64,000 nucleotides of DNA from Sedimenticola_A sp040506895 (GTDB lineage Bacteria; Pseudomonadota; Gammaproteobacteria; Chromatiales; Chromatiaceae): contig JBEVVY010000001.1 in the NCBI GenBank assembly GCA_040506895.1, positions 992,001 through 1,056,000 of the forward strand, given 5' to 3'. A program made the position numbers and the translations under genes. The notes under the pieces were generated by a model that did no database searches, was not told where the DNA came from, and worked only from the letters and a program-made list of their open reading frames with translations. This document shows positions 34,215 to 43,450 of this stretch, in pieces (position 1 is the first letter of the stretch; every line of letters starts with the position of its first letter).

Positions 34215-35891
34215 ATGAACGGGGCGGATTACATTATCGAGAAACTCAAAGCCGAGGGCATCCACACCCTGTTCGGCTATCCCGGGGGCTGCATCATGCC
34301 CCTCTACGACGCCATGATCGACAGTGGCATACGGCATATACTCTGCCGCCACGAACAGGGGGCGGCCTTTGCCGCCAACGGCTATGCCAGGGCCACCGGC
34401 CGTACCGGTGTCTGCCTGGCCACCTCGGGCCCCGGAGCGACCAACCTGATAACGGGCATCGCCGATGCCTACATGGATTCCATTCCGATGGTCGCCATCA
34501 CCGGCCAGGTACCCACCGGGCTGATCGGCAGCGACGCCTTCCAGGAGATCGATATGCTGGGCCTCAGTCTGCCGATCACCAAGCACAGCTACCTGGTCGA
34601 AACGATAGAGCAGCTGCCCGGGATACTGGATGAGGCCTTCGTCCTGGCCAGTGAGGGACGTCCCGGCCCGGTTCTGATCGATCTGCCAAAAGACGTCCAG
34701 TTACAGGGCCTGTCGGAGAGCATCATGCCCGGGAAGAGCGGTGCACCGCAAAACACGCCGGAGCCACTGCCCGACGATGCGATTGAGCAGGCCAAGACAC
34801 TGATGCGTGGGAGTGAAAAACCCCTGATCTATGCCGGCGGTGGAGTCACCCACGCAGGGGCCCTGGAGGCGTTCCGCCACTTCGCTGAAACATGTGGAAT
34901 ACCCGCCGTATGCACGCTCAAGGGAATCGGCAACCTGCCGGCGGAACACCCCCTGAACCTGGGTATGCTGGGCATGCATGGGTCGGTGGCTGCCAATAAC
35001 AGCGTGCAGGAGTGCGACCTGTTGATCGCGATAGGTGCCCGCTTTGACGATCGCGTTACCGGGAAACTTGAGAAATTCGCCCCCCGGGCCCGGGTGATCC
35101 ATATCGATGCCGATGCCGCCGAGGTAGGCAAGCTCCGCGCGGTGGAGTGCGCCATCATGTCTGATCTGGCGACAACCCTGGATGCCCTGGCCATACCACT
35201 TGATATCGCGCCCTGGCGAGAAAGCTGCCGACTACGCAATGAGAGGGATGGATTCACAGCCAACCCGGATAATGGCGTACTGAATCCTGCACGCTTTCTG
35301 AAAGCGTTGGCAAAACAGGCGGGGGATCGGGCGATCATCAGCTGCGATGTGGGCCAGCACCAGATGTGGGTTGCCCAGCACTACCCCTTTGCCGAGCCCC
35401 GCAACCACCTCACCAGCGGCGGTCTCGGCGCAATGGGATTCGGACTGCCGGCAGCCATTGGTGCCGCCCAGGGACACCCGGACCGCCCGGTGATCAACAT
35501 CGCAGGCGACGGCTCGTTCATGATGAACCTCCAGGAGATGGCGACCCTGACCCGTTACAGCATTCCGGTGAAGATGATCATCATGGACAACAGCAGGCTG
35601 GGCATGGTGCGTCAACAGCAGACGCTCTGTTACGACAACCGGCAGACCGAAGTGGACCTCTCGGACAATCCCGATTTCGCTGCCATCGCCTCATCCTTCG
35701 GTATTCGGGCCGAGCGGCTGGAGGATCCCGGGAAGACTGTGGATGCGATCGACCGCTTGCTGGCTGAACCGGGACCCGCCCTGCTGCACCTTACCATTTC
35801 CGCCTCCGAGGATGTCTGGCCGATGGTCAAACCGGGGGATGCCAACGATGAAATGATAACCAGTAACAGCATTAAAGGAGCTGCCGCATGA
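34215..35891 (+). CDS. ilvG: Acetolactate synthase II, large subunit
   Basis: A 558-residue TPP enzyme making acetolactate and acetohydroxybutyrate, the first shared step of Val/Leu/Ile synthesis. The N-terminal MNGADYIIEKL and LFGYPGGCIMPLYDAM, catalytic Glu in CRHEQGAA, and SGPGATNLITGIADA are clear. The TPP-binding GDGSFMMN-LQE and C-terminal MVRQQQ follow. It resembles IlvG rather than IlvB/IlvI, and ilvM follows with an ATGA overlap. The other ilv genes (E, D, A) are not beside it. Confidence 0.95.
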   Translation: MNGADYIIEKLKAEGIHTLFGYPGGCIMPLYDAMIDSGIRHILCRHEQGAAFAANGYARATGRTGVCLATSGPGATNLITGIADAYMDSIPMVAITGQVPTGLIGSDAFQEIDMLGLSLPITKHSYLVETIEQLPGILDEAFVLASEGRPGPVLIDLPKDVQLQGLSESIMPGKSGAPQNTPEPLPDDAIEQAKTLMRGSEKPLIYAGGGVTHAGALEAFRHFAETCGIPAVCTLKGIGNLPAEHPLNLGMLGMHGSVAANNSVQECDLLIAIGARFDDRVTGKLEKFAPRARVIHIDADAAEVGKLRAVECAIMSDLATTLDALAIPLDIAPWRESCRLRNERDGFTANPDNGVLNPARFLKALAKQAGDRAIISCDVGQHQMWVAQHYPFAEPRNHLTSGGLGAMGFGLPAAIGAAQGHPDRPVINIAGDGSFMMNLQEMATLTRYSIPVKMIIMDNSRLGMVRQQQTLCYDNRQTEVDLSDNPDFAAIASSFGIRAERLEDPGKTVDAIDRLLAEPGPALLHLTISASEDVWPMVKPGDANDEMITSNSIKGAAA

Positions 35892-36160
35892 TACACAGCA
35901 TGCACATCACCACCGACAACAAGCCGGCAATACTCGAACGCCTGCTCCAGACCACCCGGATCAGGGGCTTCCATATACTCGGCCTGGAGGTCCACGCCGG
36001 TGACAACCGGCAGGCATTTCGTATCACACTCACGGTGGAGAGCGACAAGCCGGATGAACGGCTGATCCGGCAGCTCGAAAAGATAACCGGCTTGAGGACA
36101 TTGACCGCCCTGCACAGCATCGACTCCGGGGAGACGGAACAGCGACAGGCCACTGCCTGA
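35888..36160 (+). CDS. ilvM: Acetolactate synthase II, small regulatory subunit
   Basis: A 90-residue ACT-domain protein (MHITTDNKPAILERLLQTTRIRGFHI, split here as HITTDNKPAILERLL and RIRGFHI) similar to IlvM. ACT subunits bind and stabilise the large subunit. E. coli IlvGM is insensitive to valine, and the short single-ACT form here is consistent with that, although this is inference. Its start overlaps the ilvG stop by four bases. It is convergent with the amidohydrolase gene, 13 bases apart. Confidence 0.92.
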   Translation: MIHSMHITTDNKPAILERLLQTTRIRGFHILGLEVHAGDNRQAFRITLTVESDKPDERLIRQLEKITGLRTLTALHSIDSGETEQRQATA

Positions 36161-36173
36161 CCCTGTACCCGCG

Positions 36174-37238
36174 CTAGCGTTGTCCGAATACCCGCTCGGC
36201 GTTCCGGTAGGCTATCATCTCGGCGGCGGACGGTTCGATGCCACCGAGCATCCCGCGGATAGCGCCGATGAGCTTGCGATAGCGCTTGCCGGAGAAGCGC
36301 CGGGTACCGAACCGTGCATCGGTACCGATCATGAAGCGCCCGGGCATCGCTTCGAACAGCTGCGCCCAGTCCTCGTACAGCAGGCCGTCGCTGTTCTGCA
36401 CCCGTTCCAGGTGATCCCAGTTCAGGGAGATACCGTGAGGTACGTACTTCCAGTTCATCATCAGGTCTGGATAGCGTTCAAGCAGTTCACGTGCATTGTG
36501 GGGGTTGGTCATACCGGTATGGGAGAGGATCAGTTTCAGCTCCGGGTACTCCCGGTACCACCGGGCGATGGCACCGAACACCTCGTCTTCGTACGAGCGG
36601 CCGTTGTGATCGATCGGCTCAGCGTGGAGATCGAGCCAGGCACCCTGCCGGGCCGCCAGCTCCACCAGCCTCATCATCGGTTCGGATGTAAGAGGGTAAT
36701 GGATGATGTGCTGACCGGGCTTCTTCTCGAAATGGAGGGGCCCGATCTCCCCTATCCCTGAACATCCACCACGCTCCAGGTCCTGCGCAAGGCGCGCCAG
36801 CCTTCGGTTGAGTTCGGACTCCGTGAAGCCTGAGCGGTGGGCATCCTGCATCCAGCGTGTCAGGTAGGTGCTGCCGCAGAGGCGTTGAAACCGGCTGCTG
36901 TCATAAGCCACAACCTCCCTTCGCCTCGCGGCGTTCTGCTGCCTGTCGGGATAGAGTCCCTCGTTCGGTGTCGGCAGTACGATCATCCGGATAACACCGG
37001 ACTTATCCATTTTCCGTCCGATATCGCTGATGGATGCGCGCTTCAACCCCTTCAGCAGGTGAACATGGGTATCGATAATGGGACCGTCGTATTCGCCATC
37101 CGATGCCCGTGCCGGACGGGAGGGATCCGACAACTGCTTCAGCACCTCGAATCCTGACGCTGTCACGGTACCGCCAGCAGCAGCAGCAAGCCACAGGGCT
37201 GCAAGGGCACAGAGTGAACAGAGCCACCGACTAAGCAT
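36174..37238 (-). CDS. Secreted amidohydrolase-family protein
   Basis: A 354-residue protein with a signal peptide (LCSLCALAALWLAAAAGG). An amidohydrolase-2-like TIM barrel follows. IIDTHVHLL carries the first metal-binding HxH. GIGEIGPLHF, WLDLHAEPIDH, LILSHTGM and FMIGTDARF (late Asp) are consistent with a metal-dependent hydrolase. The substrate is not recognised. A bare amidohydrolase with an export signal is uncommon; the periplasmic location is inferred. Confidence 0.78.
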   Translation of the reverse strand: MLSRWLCSLCALAALWLAAAAGGTVTASGFEVLKQLSDPSRPARASDGEYDGPIIDTHVHLLKGLKRASISDIGRKMDKSGVIRMIVLPTPNEGLYPDRQQNAARRREVVAYDSSRFQRLCGSTYLTRWMQDAHRSGFTESELNRRLARLAQDLERGGCSGIGEIGPLHFEKKPGQHIIHYPLTSEPMMRLVELAARQGAWLDLHAEPIDHNGRSYEDEVFGAIARWYREYPELKLILSHTGMTNPHNARELLERYPDLMMNWKYVPHGISLNWDHLERVQNSDGLLYEDWAQLFEAMPGRFMIGTDARFGTRRFSGKRYRKLIGAIRGMLGGIEPSAAEMIAYRNAERVFGQR

Positions 37239-37356
37239 CAGACGTCTCCTCTATCCAGTTTCCTGGCTACCATGCTCCAAAACCCTTCAATATCCAGGAT
37301 TAATGACTGACCGCTACCGTTATAATAGGCCAGTTGTTTCTACCCGGAATCGAAAA

Positions 37357-38202
37357 ATGAAAAGAGTCGGCGCCCATGTCAGTGCCAGTGGGGGTGTTGA
37401 GAACGCCCCGCTCAACGCCAGGGAGATCGGGGCCACCGCCTTCGCCCTGTTCACCAAGAACCAGCGCCAGTGGAAGGCCAAGCCCCTGGGCAGCCAGAAT
37501 ATCGAGCGGTTCAGAGAGAACCTGGAGGATGTGGGCATTGCACCGGAGCACGTGCTGCCCCACGACAGCTATCTGATCAACCTGGGCCACCCCGAACGCG
37601 AGGCCCTGGAAAAGTCCCGTAATGCCTTCCTGGACGAGTTGCAGCGTTGTGAGCAACTGGGCCTGAAACTCCTCAACTTCCATCCCGGCAGCCATCTGAA
37701 AAAGATCAGCGAGGAGCAGAGCCTGGATATCGTCGCCGACTCCATCAACCTCGCCCTCGAACAGACAGAAGGCGTCACCGCAGTGATCGAGAACACCGCC
37801 GGACAGGGCTCCAACCTGGGCTACCGGTTTGAGCACCTGGCCCATATTATCGAACGGGTGGAGGACAAGGAGCGGGTCGGCGTCTGCCTGGACACCTGCC
37901 ACACCTTCGTGGCCGGTTACGACCTGCGCACGGCGGAGGCCTGCGAGACCACGTTTGCGGAGTTCGATCGCATTGTCGGCTTCAGCTACCTGAAGGGCAT
38001 GCACCTCAACGACAGCAAGCCCGACCTGGGTGCCAGGGTGGACCGCCACCACAGCCTGGGCATGGGGAAAATCGGCTGGGAAGCATTCGCCTACATAATG
38101 AACGACCCGCGATTCGATGAGATCCCCATGGTGCTGGAAACCATCGACGACACCCTCTGGGCCCAGGAGATCGAACAGCTCTACGCACTGGTGCAACAGT
38201 GA
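37357..38202 (+). CDS. nfo: Endonuclease IV
   Basis: A 281-residue AP endonuclease with three zinc ions that cuts DNA 5' of abasic sites. It starts MKRVGAHVSASGGVENAP and has FALFTKNQRQW, HDSYLINLGHP, LNFHPGSH, IENTAGQG, GVCLDTCHTF and HLNDSKPDLGARVDRH-LGMGKIG, all family hallmarks. The long frame to 37078 is spurious; length and alignment fix the start at 37357. A TATAAT lies at 37321-37326 without a good -35. Confidence 0.95.
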   Translation: MKRVGAHVSASGGVENAPLNAREIGATAFALFTKNQRQWKAKPLGSQNIERFRENLEDVGIAPEHVLPHDSYLINLGHPEREALEKSRNAFLDELQRCEQLGLKLLNFHPGSHLKKISEEQSLDIVADSINLALEQTEGVTAVIENTAGQGSNLGYRFEHLAHIIERVEDKERVGVCLDTCHTFVAGYDLRTAEACETTFAEFDRIVGFSYLKGMHLNDSKPDLGARVDRHHSLGMGKIGWEAFAYIMNDPRFDEIPMVLETIDDTLWAQEIEQLYALVQQ

Positions 38203-38217
38203 CACCAGAAAAAGCTA

Positions 38218-38245
38218 TTGACCTTTATTAAAGAATCATTAAACT
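38218..38245 (+). promoter_or_regulatory. Promoter of tRNA-Asp
   Basis: TTGACC (38218-38223) and TAAACT (38240-38245) are 16 bases apart. A GC-rich CCGCGC discriminator follows, as is usual for stable-RNA promoters under stringent control. The tRNA begins about 50 bases downstream. Confidence 0.6.
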
Positions 38246-38295
38246 ACCGCGCTTCAAACAACTGACCCGTCGGTTTTCCGACCGGCAACCTCTGC

Positions 38296-38372
38296 GGAGC
38301 GGTAGTTCAGTTGGTTAGAATACCGGCCTGTCACGCCGGGGGTCGCGGGTTCGAGTCCCGTCCGCTCCGCCA
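38296..38372 (+). tRNA. tRNA-Asp (anticodon GTC)
   Basis: A 77-base tRNA. The acceptor stem GGAGCGG pairs with CCGCTCC, the D-loop contains AGTTCAGTTGG, and the anticodon loop CTGTCAC carries GTC. The T-arm is GGGTTCGAGTCCC, and G-CCA is encoded at the 3' end. It is very close to the E. coli tRNA-Asp sequence. It sits alone downstream of nfo. Confidence 0.97.
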
Positions 38373-38762
38373 CCTTCAAATCTTCATAATTATCATGAAG
38401 TTGGGCCGATCATGGACGATCTGTTCAAATCTCCCCCCCAGGCTGCAACTGATTCAGCCATCTGGCTATCCCCCCCTCCCTCTCCAGCAAGCGCTGATGC
38501 ATGGGAAACGACCGCTTACAGAATGGTTCTGGACTATAATTCCTTGTGACCCCTGAAGAGTGACGGAGTGATTCCCGGTGGTCATTGGAGTGATTCGAAA
38601 TACAACAGGGAACAACCGGGCCGAGCATAGAATGGCACGGATCTCTGAACTGCTCCCCTGCAGTTGATTTGCTCTGCCCCCCGGTTCTTCACAGGCAGCT
38701 GCGGATCTGAAGGAGAGACTGATCGAATACAAGAATAATAATTGCCGAATACGCTGGGTGTG
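38373..38762. other. Non-coding gap between tRNA-Asp and the GGDEF-EAL gene
   Basis: No gene is supported in these 390 bases. A TATAAT at 38535-38540 without a matching -35 is a weak -10 candidate. No clear repeat, riboswitch or attachment-site duplication of the tRNA 3' end is visible. Confidence 0.5.
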
Positions 38763-40871
38763 ATGAAACAGAACAAGGTCAATAAGCAATCCATCTACTT
38801 GACGCTTGGGATAATCATTATCTCTACAGTGGTTGTCATCATGTCCCTCCACTCAGCCTACACCTATGTAAAGACCAAGCAGACGATCACCAATGAGATA
38901 AAACAGACCGCAACACGCAGTATCTCTTCCCTGGAGAGGAGCATAGTCGGCCTGATCGAGTCGTTTTCAGTCCATGAATACGAAAATCTTGTCGCCGCGG
39001 AAATGGAGAGCCGAAGCATCTATGCCATCGTCATTGAAGACTACAACATGGGCAAAATCATCGGCAAAAAGTCATTTATAACCGGAAAGATCAGGGACAC
39101 AAAAAATCGCATCGTCGACTACGACCCTGTGGATACTGAACAGGACAGGAGAATAGATTCATCCTTTTTCTCCGACAGCAAAATTCTCCTGAACAGCTCC
39201 GGTGTCCAGGTTGGCGTCATACGGGTCTATCTCTCCCCAGAGCACCTGAACCAGGAGCTGAACAAGATTACCTCCCAGACCCTGATCAATACAGCAGAAA
39301 TCTCGCTACTGCTCATCCTTGCCCTTTTTGGAACCATACGGCTGTTTCTGTTGAAACCGATCTCCAATATCGTTTCGGTAATCCGTACCAGGGATACGGA
39401 TGGCTTCCCCACAGCGCAGATACCGGACCATGGGCCAAGAGAGGTTTCGACCCTTTCCCGCACCATGAACAGCATGATTGGAACGATCAGGGAGTCCAGG
39501 AAAGAGCTGAACGAGCAGAAGGAGATCCTCAAATACCAGGCATACCATGATGCCTTGACGGGACTGGCAAACCGTTATCTTTTTGATGACCGACTGGAGC
39601 ACGGCATCGAGAAAGCCAAGCGATATCATAAGAAGATGGCGCTGCTCTATATCGATCTCGACAATTTCAAGGAGATCAATGACTCCATGGGCCACAAAAC
39701 CGGCGACCGTGTGCTGGAGATCGTGGCCTACAGACTGAGAGAAGCGACCCGGGAAGAGGACACATTGGCACGCCTGGGCGGTGATGAGTTCACCATACTG
39801 CAGGAAGAGATAAAGGATAACTATTCAGCCTCTATCCTGGCCGAGAAGATCCTCAAGACCATTGCAGAACCCATACTCGTTGAAGACCACAGCTTTTATA
39901 TCGGCAGCAGTATCGGCATCAGTCTCTACCCTGACAATGGCTCAACTGCCCAGGACCTTCTGAAATATGCGGATGCCGCGATGTACAAGGCGAAACAGGA
40001 GGGGAGAAACAACTTCCAGTACTACAGCGCCGAAATGACCGAACAAGCCTTCGAGCGGGTCTCCATAGCATCCGCTTTAAGGCTGGCATTGAAGAACCAG
40101 GAACTCAGCGTTTACTTTCAACCCCAGATCCATGGCCCCGACAACAGGCTATTGGGCATAGAGGCACTTGCCAGGTGGCAGATCGCTTCCGGTGAATTCA
40201 TCTCTCCGGCCAAGTTTATCCCGATCGCTGAATCGACCGGACTGATACATGAGATCGGAATGTACATCATGACCCACGCCATGGAACAGGTGGGAGAGTG
40301 GCACAAAAAGGGCATCGACCCCGGCGTACTGTCGGTGAACCTGTCGGTAAAACAACTGCAGCAACTGGATTTCAACGCCAGGCTGGACCGGCTCTGTAAC
40401 GATCTCGAATTCAAACCCGAGTGGCTCGAACTTGAGGTCACCGAGGGCCAGGTCATGGAGCATCCTGAAGAGGCCACAGAACTGCTGCGCCAGATCTTCA
40501 ACAGGGGGATCAAGATCTCACTCGACGATTTCGGAACCGGCTATTCATCCCTTTCGTATCTCAAAAAGCTGCCGATAACGAAGCTCAAAATCGACCAGTC
40601 CTTCGTCAGGAACCTGCCGGACGATGAAGAAGATGCCTCAATCACAAAGTCCATTATTGCCCTGGCCCACAGTCTCAATCTCGATCTCATTGCCGAGGGG
40701 GTTGAATCGGAAGAGCAGAAAGATTTCCTGGTATCCAATGGATGCGAGAATATCCAGGGATATTATTACGCCAGGCCTATGCCAGCAGATGACCTGGAGG
40801 TTTTCCTTGCGGAAAGGCCAGAGGGAAAACCTCCCCTCACCGACCTGCCGGGTATCACCCGGAACGCCTGA
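38763..40871 (+). CDS. Membrane GGDEF-EAL protein
   Basis: A 702-residue protein. TM1 (about 10-33, SIYLTLGIIIISTVVVIMSL) and TM2 (about 180-205) flank a periplasmic sensor region of about 140 residues without a recognised family. A short HAMP-like linker and coiled coil lead to the GGDEF domain (RLGGDEFTILQE). The EAL domain follows (GIEALARWQ, DDFGTGYSS, AEGVES). Both active sites are intact. The ATG at 38763 is preferred over a TTG at 38742; neither has a strong ribosome site. Confidence 0.92.
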   Translation: MKQNKVNKQSIYLTLGIIIISTVVVIMSLHSAYTYVKTKQTITNEIKQTATRSISSLERSIVGLIESFSVHEYENLVAAEMESRSIYAIVIEDYNMGKIIGKKSFITGKIRDTKNRIVDYDPVDTEQDRRIDSSFFSDSKILLNSSGVQVGVIRVYLSPEHLNQELNKITSQTLINTAEISLLLILALFGTIRLFLLKPISNIVSVIRTRDTDGFPTAQIPDHGPREVSTLSRTMNSMIGTIRESRKELNEQKEILKYQAYHDALTGLANRYLFDDRLEHGIEKAKRYHKKMALLYIDLDNFKEINDSMGHKTGDRVLEIVAYRLREATREEDTLARLGGDEFTILQEEIKDNYSASILAEKILKTIAEPILVEDHSFYIGSSIGISLYPDNGSTAQDLLKYADAAMYKAKQEGRNNFQYYSAEMTEQAFERVSIASALRLALKNQELSVYFQPQIHGPDNRLLGIEALARWQIASGEFISPAKFIPIAESTGLIHEIGMYIMTHAMEQVGEWHKKGIDPGVLSVNLSVKQLQQLDFNARLDRLCNDLEFKPEWLELEVTEGQVMEHPEEATELLRQIFNRGIKISLDDFGTGYSSLSYLKKLPITKLKIDQSFVRNLPDDEEDASITKSIIALAHSLNLDLIAEGVESEEQKDFLVSNGCENIQGYYYARPMPADDLEVFLAERPEGKPPLTDLPGITRNA

Positions 40872-40912
40872 TCTCCCAAACACGAATAGATCAGCTGTAT
40901 CGAATCAAAGGG

Positions 40913-41332
40913 TTACATACCGCTTCCGTATCCGGACACCGGAACCGGCTCTATGTCTAGCCGGCCTCTGCGCCTATCCCCTTTCCTGAGATCATGAAAC
41001 AGGCGAGTGGTACCTGCCGGCAGCCCTTTTCTCCTGTCATTGGATGGCGAACGCTCCATGAACGCACGCACCGTCACCGGCACCCCGTTGAGATGGGCGC
41101 CATCCAGCTTCCCGATGGCATCACAGGCAGATGATTCCGGCTCAATATCCACCAGTCCATGGAACTGGACCGACTGCGTATTGAGATTGGTGAACCTGAG
41201 GACCTGCAATTCGTTGATACACCCCCTGCGCCCCGAGAGGCGTGCCATCAACGAGCCCAATCCCGTGCTGACGAATCGTTCCAGATCATCACGGGTGACC
41301 GCCATCGGTATCTTCCTGATAAATAGCAGCAT
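40913..41332 (-). CDS. Putative RNA-binding protein (RRM-like)
   Basis: A 139-residue protein. Residues 1-95 follow a beta-alpha-beta pattern: LLFIRKIPMAVTRDDLERFV, ELQVLRFTNLNT, QFHGLVDIEPES, and LDGAHLNGVPVTVRAF. This resembles an RNA-recognition motif, although the RNP aromatic residues are weakly kept. The C-terminal 45 residues are Arg-rich and basic. RNA binding is inference from fold pattern and charge. Confidence 0.5.
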   Translation of the reverse strand: MLLFIRKIPMAVTRDDLERFVSTGLGSLMARLSGRRGCINELQVLRFTNLNTQSVQFHGLVDIEPESSACDAIGKLDGAHLNGVPVTVRAFMERSPSNDRRKGLPAGTTRLFHDLRKGDRRRGRLDIEPVPVSGYGSGM

Positions 41333-41419
41333 CTGTACCTCCTCCCCGAGGTGAGACGTTTTCTGCCTCTCAATATCCCAGATTCAAGAACACTTTTGAC
41401 GCTTGTGCAAGCCCGGGGC

Positions 41420-41812
41420 TCATGACTCCCGGCGAGACGGCAGCGGGCCAAACTGTTCAACCCAGGCCTCCACCTCTTCCAGGGTAACGAATGAGTTCAC
41501 CTGTACATCTTTCAGGTAAGTGGAAGTTGCCAGGTTTGTGAGCAGCTTGTCCTGGTGGGTTCTGTCGAGATAGGCCACTGCCCGGAGTTTCGACGCCGCC
41601 TCCGCCATCATGGCCAGTTGCACATCAGGGGAGAGGGAATAACTGGCTTCGCGCTGAACCACGACCACGACCGGCCCGTCAAAACTGTTTATGAAATCAC
41701 GGACCTGTGCAGCGTCAGCCGAGGTGATCTCGCCACTGGCGTAGAAAGAGAAGAGGAGATAACGATCCCCGACCTGGGTGACCCGCACTTTCCCTGTATC
41801 CAGGGTTTCCAT
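41420..41812 (-). CDS. STAS/SpoIIAA-like domain protein
   Basis: A 130-residue single-domain protein with alternating strands and helices (VTQVGDRYLLFSFYASGEITSADAA, GPVVVVVQREASYS, LRAVAYLDRTHQDKLL, VNSFVTLEEVEAWV), shown here by its segments. It fits the SpoIIAA-like/STAS fold of small cytosolic proteins, some of which bind lipids or regulate partners. No phospho-Ser site could be assigned. It lies 87 bases upstream of the RRM-like gene on the same strand. Confidence 0.55.
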   Translation of the reverse strand: METLDTGKVRVTQVGDRYLLFSFYASGEITSADAAQVRDFINSFDGPVVVVVQREASYSLSPDVQLAMMAEAASKLRAVAYLDRTHQDKLLTNLATSTYLKDVQVNSFVTLEEVEAWVEQFGPLPSRRES

Positions 41813-41981
41813 CTCTGAGCACTCCTTTATGCGCTGGCAATATCCATATTGCCAAGTTCCATGGAAGAGAAATAGCCCAAAGAGGGGAAGGCGTCAAAGA
41901 AAATCAGCGCCTGTGCAGAGAAAAACTGTCGCCTCTGCCGACGATTCGATCAGCTCAGCCGGTACCTGAACCCGACAGGCG

Positions 41982-42140
41982 CTACCCCGCCGTCTGCAAC
42001 CGGTCCACGTTATCCAAAAGATGACGATAGATATTGAACATCATCCTGTCATAACGGTTTTTCTGGGGTGTGTGCTGGGCGATTCTGCTCTTGTAGAAGC
42101 TGCGCAGCTCTTTCCTGTTCATATCCTTTATATCTTTCAT
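41982..42140 (-). CDS. Small basic hypothetical protein
   Basis: A 52-residue frame (ATG at 42140 after ACAGGGAAG; a GTG at 42170 would add ten residues). It is rich in Arg/Lys, with NRKELRSFYKSRIA and YDRMMFNIYRHLLDN. I do not recognise it. The good ribosome site and charged amphipathic helices favour a real gene. Confidence 0.45.
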   Translation of the reverse strand: MKDIKDMNRKELRSFYKSRIAQHTPQKNRYDRMMFNIYRHLLDNVDRLQTAG

Positions 42141-42283
42141 CTTCCCTGTGCTCCTGTGGTTGCCACTCACTGGCTATCGGCACTACTCCTTAATAATTTA
42201 GCTAAATGGAGCATAAAACTGTGAACTGGATAACATCTACCCCATTTCAGGGATATAAAGATGTTTCCTGATAGTGATATTTG

Positions 42284-43450
42284 TCAGGATTTTGAGCCGG
42301 AAGAGGAATCCAAACCCTTTTTCACACTCTTCAGAACAACGAATTTCGGATTGCTGGCCAGGGTCTGCACATTGCCAAAGAGGCGTTTCATTTTGACATG
42401 GTAGCCAAGATGGCGGTTTCCGATGACATGCAGCTCCCCCCCTGCCCGCAACACCTCGTAGGCCTGGCTGAACATGCGCCAGGCAATAAAATCCCCAACC
42501 ACCTGCTGCTGGTGAAACGGGGGATTGCAGAGCACCAGGTCAGCGCTCTGCGAGTCGAACCCGACCAGGCAATCAGTCACCCTGAATTCCGCCTCGTTAT
42601 CCAGGCCGGCTGCCCTGTAATTCTGCTCTGCACTGGCCACGGCCATGAATGACTCATCTGTGAACCAGAGCCTTGCCCCGGGGTTCGCCTCGGCAGCCAA
42701 CAGCCCCACCACGCCGTTACCGCAGCCCAGGTCAACGATATCCCGATACGCTTCACTCCTCGGAATATGCTGCAACAGCAGGCGTGTTCCGATATCCAGG
42801 CGCTCGCGCGAGAAGAGATTGGCGTGATTGCAAAGGGTGTAGCTGCTGTTCTCCAGGGGATAACAATGGGGATAGGGTGATGGTTTCAGTTGAATACCCA
42901 TATCAGGACTGGAGAAGATCAGGCGGGCTTTCTTGCGGGCCAGGGATGTCCTGGTCGGACCGATAATGGTCTCGAACAGCTTGAGGGTGGAGCTGTGGAC
43001 CTGTTTCACCATGCCACAACCCATGACCCGGCTCCGCTCATGCAGATGGGGTTTCAGCCGCAACAGCTCATCCTCAAGCAGGGCCAGGGTCTTGGTCACC
43101 CGCACCAGCACCAGGTCATAGAATCCCTGGTAAGGAACCAGCGTATCCCCGATGTCGACACTCCCACCCGCTATCCCGTTGTGCTCGAGGTTTTCAGCTG
43201 TTGACCAGGATGCAATGTAAGAATCGGTCCGCATCTGAGGTGACAGTTTGGCAAGTGAGACGGTCAGGGCACCGAAATTGTCGTTGAGTATGAGTATCCG
43301 CGTACCCTCTGCAACGCCCTCCTCCGCCAGTTGATTGAGCAGGTATTCGTCGGCTGCATCCCACGCCCGCAGGGTCTCTCGCCTGCGGATCGGAAAGCGT
43401 TTCAGATCGAAACTGCCGAACGCTGTATCCAGTGGTTCAGTTTCAGGCAT
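42284..43450 (-). CDS. rlmG: 23S rRNA (guanine-1835-N2)-methyltransferase
   Basis: A 388-residue two-domain SAM-dependent methyltransferase. The N-terminal degenerate domain has LRAWDAADEYLLNQL, ILILNDNFGALTVSLA and KTLALLEDELLRL. The catalytic C-terminal domain has VDLGCGNGVVGLLA and the NPPFHQQ motif for N2-guanine methylation. The pattern matches RlmG rather than RsmC. I chose the ATG at 43450, which overlaps the end of rsmJ by eight bases. The two rRNA guanine methyltransferases appear coupled. Confidence 0.9.
   Translation of the reverse strand: MPETEPLDTAFGSFDLKRFPIRRRETLRAWDAADEYLLNQLAEEGVAEGTRILILNDNFGALTVSLAKLSPQMRTDSYIASWSTAENLEHNGIAGGSVDIGDTLVPYQGFYDLVLVRVTKTLALLEDELLRLKPHLHERSRVMGCGMVKQVHSSTLKLFETIIGPTRTSLARKKARLIFSSPDMGIQLKPSPYPHCYPLENSSYTLCNHANLFSRERLDIGTRLLLQHIPRSEAYRDIVDLGCGNGVVGLLAAEANPGARLWFTDESFMAVASAEQNYRAAGLDNEAEFRVTDCLVGFDSQSADLVLCNPPFHQQQVVGDFIAWRMFSQAYEVLRAGGELHVIGNRHLGYHVKMKRLFGNVQTLASNPKFVVLKSVKKGLDSSSGSKS

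Noticed and set aside
38296..38762. tRNA-Asp as a possible integration site
   Set aside because: No integrase gene and no repeated tRNA 3' end could be found in the window.
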